From: Aromatoleum toluclasticum ATCC 700605
GTDB lineage: Bacteria; Pseudomonadota; Gammaproteobacteria; Burkholderiales; Rhodocyclaceae
Reading direction: 5' to 3'
Assembly (NCBI RefSeq): GCF_000378245.1
Contig: NZ_KB899492.1
Location: 310,001-374,000 of the forward strand
DNA: 64,000 nucleotides
Made by a program: the position numbers and the translations under genes. Positions 55,623 to 62,866 of this stretch are shown here, piece by piece. Under the pieces are notes generated by a model. That model searched no databases. It saw only the letters and a program-made list of their open reading frames with translations, and was not told the origin of the DNA. Every line of letters begins with the position of its first letter. The stretch's first letter is position 1.

Positions 55623-56339
55623 CTACTCGTCTGCGTACAAAGGCAATCCGTCCAGCACGTTTGCATCCGCATCGAACACCAGCATGCGAACGTCGGCGAG
55701 CGCAGCCAGGTGCAGTACCTCCACGAGGGACTCCGGCATGCCCTTGACCCGGTGCTCTTGCCGCAACTGCTCGGCAGTGATGCCCTCGGCAAGCTGCAGG
55801 TTCTCATCTGTCCAGGGAGTGGCGATCAGCTTCACGCCGATCGCGGGGCTATACGGGATGCGGAAGGCGACGAACAGAAAGCCGCTCGGCGTGGCGATGT
55901 CCGCCAGTTCGGCAAGGAAACGACCAGCCTCGGCGGTGAGATGGGCTCTACTGATTTCCCAGCACCGGCTGTAGAAGCCGGTCTTGAAGCTCAGTCGACG
56001 CACGACTTCCCGCGCGGCTTCCCCCGAGTAGGTGTCTCCGACGTGGGCTGGCTGGCCGAAGTCGTCGCCGCTGACGGCGTAGACCACGGTGCGCACCACG
56101 CCCTCGGTCTGGCATTCGGCCTCCAGGACCTCGGGAATGTGCTGGCCTTCGGTAATCAACGCAAAATCGTCACAGAAGATGCAGGGGAAAAGTGCGATCA
56201 GCTCGTCGGGCAGATGCACCTGGCTGGGATGCAGCGGTCGCCAGACCGGCGGGCAGTCGTCCTCGTAGGTGATACACAACGAGCGGTCGATGCGCAGGTT
56301 CTGGTAGCCACGGCGGAAAGGATTGGAATCTGGGGACAT
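55623..56339 (-). CDS. DUF5983-type ICE protein
   Basis: A 238-residue protein starting at ATG 56339. Landmarks are FRRGYQNLRIDRSLCITYEDDCPP, VHLPDELIALFPCIFCDDFALI and RRLSFKTGFYSRCWEISRAHL. It resembles the DUF5983 family of ICE and plasmid backbones. No catalytic motif or membrane segment is visible. It follows the 56508 gene on the same strand and has its own C/G-tract leader. Confidence 0.7.
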   Translation of the reverse strand: MSPDSNPFRRGYQNLRIDRSLCITYEDDCPPVWRPLHPSQVHLPDELIALFPCIFCDDFALITEGQHIPEVLEAECQTEGVVRTVVYAVSGDDFGQPAHVGDTYSGEAAREVVRRLSFKTGFYSRCWEISRAHLTAEAGRFLAELADIATPSGFLFVAFRIPYSPAIGVKLIATPWTDENLQLAEGITAEQLRQEHRVKGMPESLVEVLHLAALADVRMLVFDADANVLDGLPLYADE

Positions 56340-56373
56340 GGGAATTTTCTCCATCAGAGGATGGACGAGGCCA

Positions 56374-56410
56374 GTCCCCTACCGGGGATTGAACCCCAGC
56401 GGGTGGATGA
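56374..56410 (-). promoter_or_regulatory. Alternating C/G-tract leader of the DUF5983 gene
   Basis: On the minus strand: CATCCACCC, GCT, GGGG, six bases, CCCC, GGTA, GGGG, ending 35 bases before the ATG. It shares the CATCCACCC opening with the 40727 leader. Confidence 0.5.
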
Positions 56411-56507
56411 AGAGAAGTTGAAGACAAGGAGGGACAAGGCCCCGAACGGCGGCGCATGGCCCTCAATGGGTGGGGAGAAGAACCGGTGACGAACAAGCGA
56501 ATCGGGG

Positions 56508-56900
56508 TCACCAACCGCTGTAGTTCAGCGTCAGATCGGCAATGACCTTGCGGCGCTCCAGATCGAGGCCCCCCAGATCGGAAAGCCCCTCGAATCCGCA
56601 ACGCTTGAGCATCGCACCGCCTTCCCGGGCGTTGTAGAAGCTCACCATCGCGGACAGGAACATGCGCTGGCCGCCACTCAGGACATCCAGGGCGTCGTTA
56701 AGCAACAGCACCTTGGGGCGCAGATCCCACTTGCTGGTCGCACGCTGCAGACCCTCGGGCGTGCCGTCGCCGAACCATTCGGCTCCGGCGATTTCCGCAC
56801 CGCGCTTCCACGCTTCGAAGAAAGCCTGCGGGGCATTGGCGAAATGGCGCTCTTCCGCAGCGATCTGATCAAGTACGTCCTGGGGCAAAGACTGGCTCAT
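56508..56900 (-). CDS. ICE backbone protein of unknown function
   Basis: A 130-residue cytoplasmic protein, MSQSLPQDVLDQIAAEERHF at the start, then WDLRPKVLLLNDALDVLSGGQRMFL and ending LERRKVIADLTLNYSGW. It is mostly helical, without a known domain. It is conserved beside TopB in this type of element, and the two-hairpin element copy C lies 172 bases upstream of it. Confidence 0.7.
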   Translation of the reverse strand: MSQSLPQDVLDQIAAEERHFANAPQAFFEAWKRGAEIAGAEWFGDGTPEGLQRATSKWDLRPKVLLLNDALDVLSGGQRMFLSAMVSFYNAREGGAMLKRCGFEGLSDLGGLDLERRKVIADLTLNYSGW

Positions 56901-57740
56901 GAAATGTCTCCTGGTGAGTGGAAGTCAGGGATGGATGCGTTGCTGCCAGCTACCTGTTGCCAGGGCGTGGTGGGAGCGGATACCCGAAGGGTTGAACACG
57001 TAAAGCACCGGCGTCGTGAAGACGCTCGTCCGCGGTGGGCGATGCGAGGCGGACTGGTTCGATCCACGCGGCGAACCGCGTTGCAGCCTTGAAGACCGGA
57101 GCTGCCAGGGCATGGTGCTGACGACTGTCAGCAGCGCATGGCAGCAGGATTGACGCCACGCTTCACGGGCGTCTCGAGGGAATGCGCATCGCACCCGGTA
57201 CGCATTGAGTTGCCGCTTTGAGCCGGCGCGATACCGATCGGGATCAGGCAAAAGACACACATAGACAAATCGGGCCGAAGGCCCTTGAGCCTTCAGCCGA
57301 AGAAGAGAAAACCACCTGTGGGCTGCGGCAGTCCCGGCCGTCGTCAAAGCCGCTCGCTGCGTCAGCAATCGCACCCGACCCGTGTCGTGGCTGGGGTCGA
57401 CATCCTTTGGCACACATCCGCGCACAAAGGGAGCCCGTTGTTCCGCCGGCGGGCACCGGCACCGAATACCGTCGACCCGAGGGGTCTCCTGATGGCTCGC
57501 CGCGGCAGAGGTCGGCCAAGCGTCAGGAGACCTCTCGTCATCGACGGAAGCATCTCGATCAATGGGGTCGCGGCAAACGCGACTCACGGAGGAGCGGCCT
57601 TCTCATCTCGCCGATCCATCGCAGGGCCGCGAGAAGCGCACACCGTTGCAGAAGGAGGCGTGTGCTGGGGAGTCCCGCGGGGTGCGGGATGCTGGCCCCG
57701 CCGTCGGGAACGGCCGGCGTGGCGAAGGGATTCGTCGGCA
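56901..57740. other. Long gap between topB and the 56508 gene
   Basis: About 840 bases with no supported gene; open frames in it are shadows in alternate frames without start signals. It holds the two-hairpin element copy C (57073-57141). The rest is unexplained and would carry the promoter of the 56508 transcript. Confidence 0.5.
57073..57141 (-). ncRNA. Two-hairpin leader element, copy C
   Basis: On the minus strand, stem GCTGAC/GTCAGC with loop AGTC is followed by a linker with CATGCCCTG and stem GCAGC/GCTGC, then GCGGTTC. The same order and spacing is seen in copies A and B. Confidence 0.58.
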
Positions 57741-59756
57741 TCAGGACGCCTTGGGGGAAGTACGCTGCTTGCGCGGCGCACTGCGCTTGCCTGTCGAGGT
57801 ATCGACCGGCAGCGTTCCCTTGCAGTCCGGGTAGCGGCCGCATGACCAGAAAGCGCCGCTCTTGCCGGTGCGCTGGCGCATCGGCGCGCCGCACTGCGGG
57901 CAGGATGGCGATGGCGCCAGCTTGATGGCGAGCGTTGTGCCGCGGTACTGCTGCACGAGTTGGGCTACCCAGGCGGATTGCTTGGCGATGAAGGTGTCCA
58001 GTGTCATCTGGCCCGCCTCGATCATGTCCAGCGCCTGTTCCCAAACCGCCGTCGTGCCCGGATCGGCGATGGCCGCCGGCACGGTGTCGATTAGTGTGAA
58101 GGCTGCATCCGAGGCGCGGACGGCGCGGCCCTTCTTCAGCAGATAGCCGCGGCCGAGCAGGCCGCTGATGATGTTGGCGCGCGTCGCCTCGGTGCCGATG
58201 CCCGTCGTGTCCTTGAGTGTCTGCTTCAGGCGCAGGTCGGCGACGAGTTTCGCGACGCCCTTCATGGCTTTGACCAGCTCGCCCTGCGTGTAGGGCTTGG
58301 GCGGCAGGGTCTTGAGCGCCTTCAGATCGACATGGCCGACCTGGCAGGACAATCCGGCTTGCAGTGCCGGCAGCACCTGGCTGCGTTGGGCGTCATCGCC
58401 ATCCGCGTCGCTTTCCTCCGGCGGCGCCAGCGCCTGGCGCCAGCCGGCCACGGCGATCTGCTTGCCCACGGCCAGCAGCGGCTGCCCGCCGCAAGCGAGC
58501 TGTGCCACCGTCCGATCGACCTCGTGGTGTGGCAGGAACTGCGCCAGGTAATGCGCGCGGATCACCCGGTAGACGGCCAGCTCCTTGTCGTTCATCGCGG
58601 ACAGGTTGGCGGGCTCCAGCGTCGGGATGATGCCGTGGTGCGCCGTGACCTTGCCGTCGTTCCAGGCGCGTGAGCGCTGGGCCGGGTCGAGGCGATTGAT
58701 CAACGGACGCAGGCCGGGATCGGTCTTGACGAGGCTGTCGAGAACGGTCGGCACCTCGGCCAACATGCTCTCGGGCAGATAGCCGGAATCCGAGCGTGGA
58801 TAGGTCGTCGCCTTGTGCGTCTCGTACAGCGCCTGGGCGATGTCCAGCGTCTCCTGCACGTCCAGGCCCAACTGCTTGGAACACACCTCCTGCAGCGTGC
58901 CCAGGTCTAACGGCAGCGGCGGACCTTCGCGTACGCGCTCGGTCTCGACCGACACCACCTGGGCGCTGCCGGGGGCGTGCATGCGTTCCGCGGCCAGCTG
59001 AGCGACCGACTGTTGCAGGCAGCGGCCGGAATCGTCGGTACAGCCTTGCGGTGGCGTCCAGCTTGCCGTGAAGGACTGCCCCTCATTGGACAGCGCCACC
59101 TCGATGGCCCAGAACGGCACCGAGACGAATCGCGCGATCTCGCGGTCGCGATCCACCACCAGCTTCAGTGTCGGCGTCTGCACCCGGCCCACCGAGAGCA
59201 CGCCGGTGTAGCCGGCCTGCCGTCCGAGCAGCGTGAACAGCCGGCTCAGGTTCATGCCGATCAGCCAGTCGGCGCGCGAGCGGGCCAGGGCCGAGTAGTA
59301 CAGCGGCAGCGTCTCGGCTGACGGCTTCAGCGCACCCAATGCCTTACGGATCGACGCATCGTTGAGCGCCGACAGCCACAGGCGCTGAATCGCCCCGCGG
59401 TAGCCGCACAGCTCGATGATCTCGCGGGCGATCATCTCGCCCTCGCGGTCAGCATCGGTGGCGATCACCAAGTCTGTGGCCTGACCGACGAGTTGCTTGA
59501 CGATCTTGAATTGCGCGGCGGTCGCAGCCTTGGGCTCGACGCGCCAGCGCTCGGGAATGATGGGCAGTTGCTCGATGGTCCAGCGCTTGTACTGCTCGCC
59601 GTAACCCTCGGGCGGAACCGCTTCGACAAGATGACCGATGCACCATGTCACGACAGTACCCGCGCCGCTGTAGCAGCCGGAACCACGCTGGCTAGCACCC
59701 AGCACACGGGCGATGTCCTTGCCTTGCGAAGGCTTCTCGCACAGGAACACGCGCAT
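57741..59756 (-). CDS. topB: DNA topoisomerase III (TopB)
   Basis: A 671-residue type IA topoisomerase starting at ATG 59756 (MRVFLCEKPSQGKDIARVLG, the Toprim opening). Toprim acids are in VIATDADREGEM. The active-site Tyr lies in THKATTYPRSDSGYLPE. SVGRVQTPTLKLVVDRD is conserved. A C-terminal zinc ribbon CPQCGAPM...CGRYPDCKG and a basic tail follow. TopB is a standard ICE gene in this family and decatenates element DNA during replication or transfer. It is the first gene downstream of the 17 bp inverted repeat at 59867. Confidence 0.95.
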   Translation of the reverse strand: MRVFLCEKPSQGKDIARVLGASQRGSGCYSGAGTVVTWCIGHLVEAVPPEGYGEQYKRWTIEQLPIIPERWRVEPKAATAAQFKIVKQLVGQATDLVIATDADREGEMIAREIIELCGYRGAIQRLWLSALNDASIRKALGALKPSAETLPLYYSALARSRADWLIGMNLSRLFTLLGRQAGYTGVLSVGRVQTPTLKLVVDRDREIARFVSVPFWAIEVALSNEGQSFTASWTPPQGCTDDSGRCLQQSVAQLAAERMHAPGSAQVVSVETERVREGPPLPLDLGTLQEVCSKQLGLDVQETLDIAQALYETHKATTYPRSDSGYLPESMLAEVPTVLDSLVKTDPGLRPLINRLDPAQRSRAWNDGKVTAHHGIIPTLEPANLSAMNDKELAVYRVIRAHYLAQFLPHHEVDRTVAQLACGGQPLLAVGKQIAVAGWRQALAPPEESDADGDDAQRSQVLPALQAGLSCQVGHVDLKALKTLPPKPYTQGELVKAMKGVAKLVADLRLKQTLKDTTGIGTEATRANIISGLLGRGYLLKKGRAVRASDAAFTLIDTVPAAIADPGTTAVWEQALDMIEAGQMTLDTFIAKQSAWVAQLVQQYRGTTLAIKLAPSPSCPQCGAPMRQRTGKSGAFWSCGRYPDCKGTLPVDTSTGKRSAPRKQRTSPKAS

Positions 59757-59866
59757 GAAGCCTCCTCGGGATGTGCTGTTCATCGGATGAGCAGCAGCAT
59801 GTCCTGATCAAGCGCGGCGGTCCGCAGGGAAGCGGAACCGTCCTGGCACCGATTTGTTGACTGGTG

Positions 59867-59883
59867 CTATCCCCTGGGGATAG
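59867..59883. promoter_or_regulatory. 17 bp inverted repeat, copy 1 (upstream of topB)
   Basis: CTATCCCCTGGGGATAG, two 8 bp arms around one base, 111 bases upstream of the topB ATG in the ssb-topB gap. Exact copies are at 61754-61770 and 62841-62857. Confidence 0.75.
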
Positions 59884-59938
59884 ATCGTTGGCGCATGGAG
59901 GGCGTCTGATGGCTGCTACAGCCGCCCTCGATGGTCGG

Positions 59939-60322
59939 CTACTCGCCCCCGCTCGGCTTGGCGCTGAGCGTCACCGCCTCGATGCGGTATGGGAGGATGC
60001 CGACGCGCCGGGCCTCGATCTTGAAGGTGACGCGCTCGTTCTCGTCGGCATCCTCCCATTCGTCGCGCACGGTCCGGCCGTCGACCAGTACGCGCATGCC
60101 CTTCTGGTACAGCGACTGCCAGTGGTCAGTGTCACGGTGCCACAGCTCTACCGGCGCCCAGAAGCCTCCGCGGTCCTCGTACTCGCCGTCCTTCTTCGGC
60201 ACCGGATTGTCGAAATAGACGTTCAGGCGCAACAGCCTGCGTGGTTCGTCGTTGCCGTTGGGGAATTCACGGTACTCCGGCGCAGAACCGATATTGCCCT
60301 CGCCGACGAAATGTGTGCTCAT
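59939..60322 (-). CDS. ssb: Single-stranded DNA-binding protein
   Basis: A 127-residue OB-fold SSB. Conserved runs are MSTHFVGEGNIGSAPEYREF, LLRLNVYFDNPVP, FWAPVELWHRD and YQKGMRVLVDGRTVRDEW. It is shorter than chromosomal SSBs and has no acidic C-terminal tip (it ends SAKPSGGE), which is usual for ICE copies. The start overlaps DUF3158 by four bases. It probably protects transferred or replicating element ssDNA. Confidence 0.9.
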   Translation of the reverse strand: MSTHFVGEGNIGSAPEYREFPNGNDEPRRLLRLNVYFDNPVPKKDGEYEDRGGFWAPVELWHRDTDHWQSLYQKGMRVLVDGRTVRDEWEDADENERVTFKIEARRVGILPYRIEAVTLSAKPSGGE

Positions 60323-60867
60323 GGTGACTCCTTGGGGGTGGTGGAAATGGACACGACATGCCTATGGACACGCCGCTGGTAAGCCGCCTCGGCCTGGGCC
60401 ATCTTGCTGGCGCATTCCTGCGCATGGCGGGCAATGCTGTGGGTCAGGCTGATCTGCATGTTCAGGACGATGCGTTGCAGCTCCATCGCATACAGGTCGT
60501 CGATCAGCGAAGCCGGCGTCGCGGGGCGATCGAGTAGCGATTCCCACAAGGCCACGCCCATGGCTGAGCGTTCGAGGTTGCGCCAGCGCAGAAAGGTCGT
60601 CCCTGCGCTAGTCGTCTGCTGGGCCAGTTGCACCTCGAGCAGGCTGAACGGATAGGCCCGCGCCTGGGGCAACACCTGCCGCTGCGCCAGGGCGATCAAC
60701 CCGTCGCGCAGCGCCCTGCACTGGCTGGCCCAGGCCTCCAGACTCCCCTTACCTTTAAAAGGCTGTAAAAGGCCTTTTAGGTAGCCTGCGTGTTCCAACC
60801 GCTGGAAGTCCGCCTGTCCCAGCGGGATGAAGCGTGCTGGACGGCCGGAAGAAGACACAGTTGTCAT
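60319..60867 (-). CDS. DUF3158-family ICE protein
   Basis: A 182-residue helical protein with the runs RFIPLGQADFQRLEHAGYLKGLLQPFKGKGSLEAW and LERSAMGVALWESLLDRPA in pieces. DUF3158 proteins sit between TIGR03761 and SSB in SPI-7-like ICEs. It overlaps its neighbours by four bases on both sides (TIGR03761 at 60864, ssb at 60322), so the three genes form a coupled operon. Function unknown. Confidence 0.85.
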   Translation of the reverse strand: MTTVSSSGRPARFIPLGQADFQRLEHAGYLKGLLQPFKGKGSLEAWASQCRALRDGLIALAQRQVLPQARAYPFSLLEVQLAQQTTSAGTTFLRWRNLERSAMGVALWESLLDRPATPASLIDDLYAMELQRIVLNMQISLTHSIARHAQECASKMAQAEAAYQRRVHRHVVSISTTPKESP

Positions 60868-61631
60868 GCTTTGGCGCCCCCGTCGTCTTGCGCCGCGGCG
60901 TCGGCGGTTCCATCGGCGAGGACTGCCTCCGATGCGTCAGCGTCCGGTACCTCGGGCCGGTTCCCCCGCGCGAGGGGTGGCGCAAAGCGCGAGCGGCGCG
61001 TGCCTTCGAGCACGTCCTGCGGCAGCTCGCCGAACTTCTCCTGCGCCGCCCGCGCCGCGGCGTTCTTCGCAGCGAAGTCGTCGCGCGTCGTGCCGGAGTA
61101 GCGGTACTGCTGGGCGAGGGAAAACAGGCTGCGCAGCGCATGCGCGCCGTCGTTGAGCCAGCGCTCCAGCGTGCTGCGGTCGATCAGCGCCGTGTGGTGC
61201 GCGAGGATCAGCTTGCGCGCCAGATCGTCGTAGTCGGCCAGCAGGTACACCGCCATGAAGCCGAGCTGTGCGTTCACGAACAGCGGCAGCTTGACCGGCT
61301 GCACGTTCATGTTTTCGCCCAGAGACAGCGCGGGCGGCACGTCGGACAGGGCCTGGTCCACCTGTTCGCGCAAGGTCTGCAGGCGGGTCTTGGTGTCGGC
61401 CAGCTTGTCCTCGATGCGCAGCATCCACCAGTCCGAGTAGGGATCGTCCTGCTCAGCGCCGCGCTTCATCTTGTTCATCACGCTGAGGTAGCCGTTGAGG
61501 CCGATGATGCCGGGGCGCCCCTCTGCCGGCGCGCGGCCATGCCAAATCCGAGAGGCATGATGCGTGTGCAGCGTCAGCGACATCGCGCTGCGCAGCGATC
61601 CGAGGTTGAGCTGCAGGGGTTCGTTGGCCAT
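60864..61631 (-). CDS. ICE protein, TIGR03761/PFL_4669 family
   Basis: A 255-residue protein that matches the PFL_4669 family. Characteristic runs are LGSLRSAMSLTLHTHHASRIWHGR, GIIGLNGYLSVMNKMKRGAE and YSDWWMLRIEDKLADTKTRL. The last ~40 residues are acidic and low-complexity. It begins the TIGR03761-DUF3158-ssb operon and has the 17 bp inverted repeat 123 bases upstream. Its role in element replication or stabilisation is not known. Confidence 0.87.
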   Translation of the reverse strand: MANEPLQLNLGSLRSAMSLTLHTHHASRIWHGRAPAEGRPGIIGLNGYLSVMNKMKRGAEQDDPYSDWWMLRIEDKLADTKTRLQTLREQVDQALSDVPPALSLGENMNVQPVKLPLFVNAQLGFMAVYLLADYDDLARKLILAHHTALIDRSTLERWLNDGAHALRSLFSLAQQYRYSGTTRDDFAAKNAAARAAQEKFGELPQDVLEGTRRSRFAPPLARGNRPEVPDADASEAVLADGTADAAAQDDGGAKA

Positions 61632-61753
61632 GGAAGCGACTCGCGGTGAAGGAACGAGTCGCCAGCATCGGGATGGGCCGGAAGGCCGTCAGTCAACAAA
61701 CCGCAGCCAGTGTCGGCCCGGTTTGCCTGATGCGGAAGGCCGCCTGTGCCGGC

Positions 61754-61770
61754 TATCCCCTGGGGATAGC
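61754..61770. promoter_or_regulatory. 17 bp inverted repeat, copy 2 (upstream of TIGR03761)
   Basis: CTATCCCCTGGGGATAG preceded by CCGG, 123 bases upstream of the TIGR03761 ATG and 61 bases beyond the stop of the LOTUS gene. Confidence 0.75.
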
Positions 61771-61830
61771 GCTGCGGAAAGCAAAGCAAGGCATGAGTGC
61801 TGGCACAGCATCATGCAATGCCGTGCAAGG

Positions 61831-62772
61831 CTACATCTCTCGTGCCCTGAACCAGGCGGCACGCCGACCATCTACGTCGCGGTAGCGAAGCTCGAAGAGC
61901 CGGCACTCATGCACCACCTGGCGCCAACTGCTGCATCCGTATTTGGCGGGCAGTTGCTCGGGATGCCGTTCGGAGATCCACCGTCCGGCCGCGGCGACGG
62001 GCGTCCATCCCTCCACCGCCAGTTCCCCGGCCGCCTCGCGCAATGCGCGAACGATGCCGGCCGCCGGCCAATCCACCGTGCCGTCCGGTGCAATGCCGTT
62101 GACCACCAGGTCGTGAAACACATCCGACTGGACGAACTCCGCCGCCAGGCGGCGCGCCTGATCCATGTGCTCGGCCCAGCCACGCAGTTGCTCGAAATGC
62201 TGGTCGATGCGGGTGTAGGCGGTGGTCAGCGCATCGTGCGCGGCATGGCACCCCTCGATTGTCCAGAGGTCGTGCTGGTCGATGAAGTGGTGTACCAGGG
62301 CATTGCGCAGGGACACCAGATCCTTGAGGTCGGCCTGCGTCCTGACGTAATCCTCCGCAGACAGGCTCAGTTGCACCCGCGTGCGAAATGAAATCACGTC
62401 GGCGGGCAGGTCCGGGGCATTCTCGCTGACGTCGCCGCCCTCCGTGACGACATACGATCCGAACATTTGGCCCACCAGCGTACCCAGGGTCTTGGTCGCC
62501 GTGTCCTCGATGCGCGCCGCACGAACAGCCTCCAGTGAATGCGCGGGCCCCGAAATGTCGTGATGGGCCACGATGGCCTTCATCAGGCGTTCGTATTGCT
62601 GAAGGCGCAACAGGCAGCGGCCCAGCAAGCGCTGAACTTCTCGCTGCTGTGCCTGAGGTTCGTCATCGCTCACAGAGTGGTGGAATCCGTGGGGCAGCAA
62701 TCCTGAGCCCGGACCATGCGGGTCGGAAGCCATCGAAGGTATTGCTTCAGAGATCAGGTTCACTTGTGCCAT
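61831..62772 (-). CDS. HEPN-like/LOTUS (OST-HTH) ICE protein
   Basis: A 313-residue protein. The C-terminal ~75 residues form a LOTUS/OST-HTH domain (TPVAAAGRWISERHPEQL, KYGCSSWRQVVHECRLFELR). The helical N-terminal part has KDLVSLRNALVHHFID, where Arg156 and His161 form the Rx4H motif of HEPN RNases. LOTUS domains bind RNA, in particular G-rich RNA. Homologues are regular members of this backbone. An RNA-directed role is inferred. The start ATG 62772 follows the 17 bp repeat (62841) by 68 bases. Confidence 0.78.
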   Translation of the reverse strand: MAQVNLISEAIPSMASDPHGPGSGLLPHGFHHSVSDDEPQAQQREVQRLLGRCLLRLQQYERLMKAIVAHHDISGPAHSLEAVRAARIEDTATKTLGTLVGQMFGSYVVTEGGDVSENAPDLPADVISFRTRVQLSLSAEDYVRTQADLKDLVSLRNALVHHFIDQHDLWTIEGCHAAHDALTTAYTRIDQHFEQLRGWAEHMDQARRLAAEFVQSDVFHDLVVNGIAPDGTVDWPAAGIVRALREAAGELAVEGWTPVAAAGRWISERHPEQLPAKYGCSSWRQVVHECRLFELRYRDVDGRRAAWFRAREM

Positions 62773-62840
62773 CAAGCGGCAGTTTCGCCCATGGGACAAC
62801 AGGGAGCAATCAAGAACGGAAGGAAGGCTGTCTGAGCCGG

Positions 62841-62857
62841 CTATCCCCTGGGGATAG
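62841..62857. promoter_or_regulatory. 17 bp inverted repeat, copy 3 (upstream of the LOTUS gene)
   Basis: CTATCCCCTGGGGATAG with the same CCGG on one side as copy 2. It lies between the STY4528 stop and the LOTUS ATG. Confidence 0.75.
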
Positions 62858-62866
62858 CCCAGTCGA

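Noticed and set aside
57218-57925. 235-codon plus-strand frame left of topB
   Set aside because: Overlaps the topB end antisense, is Arg/Ser-rich with no motif, and has no initiation context.
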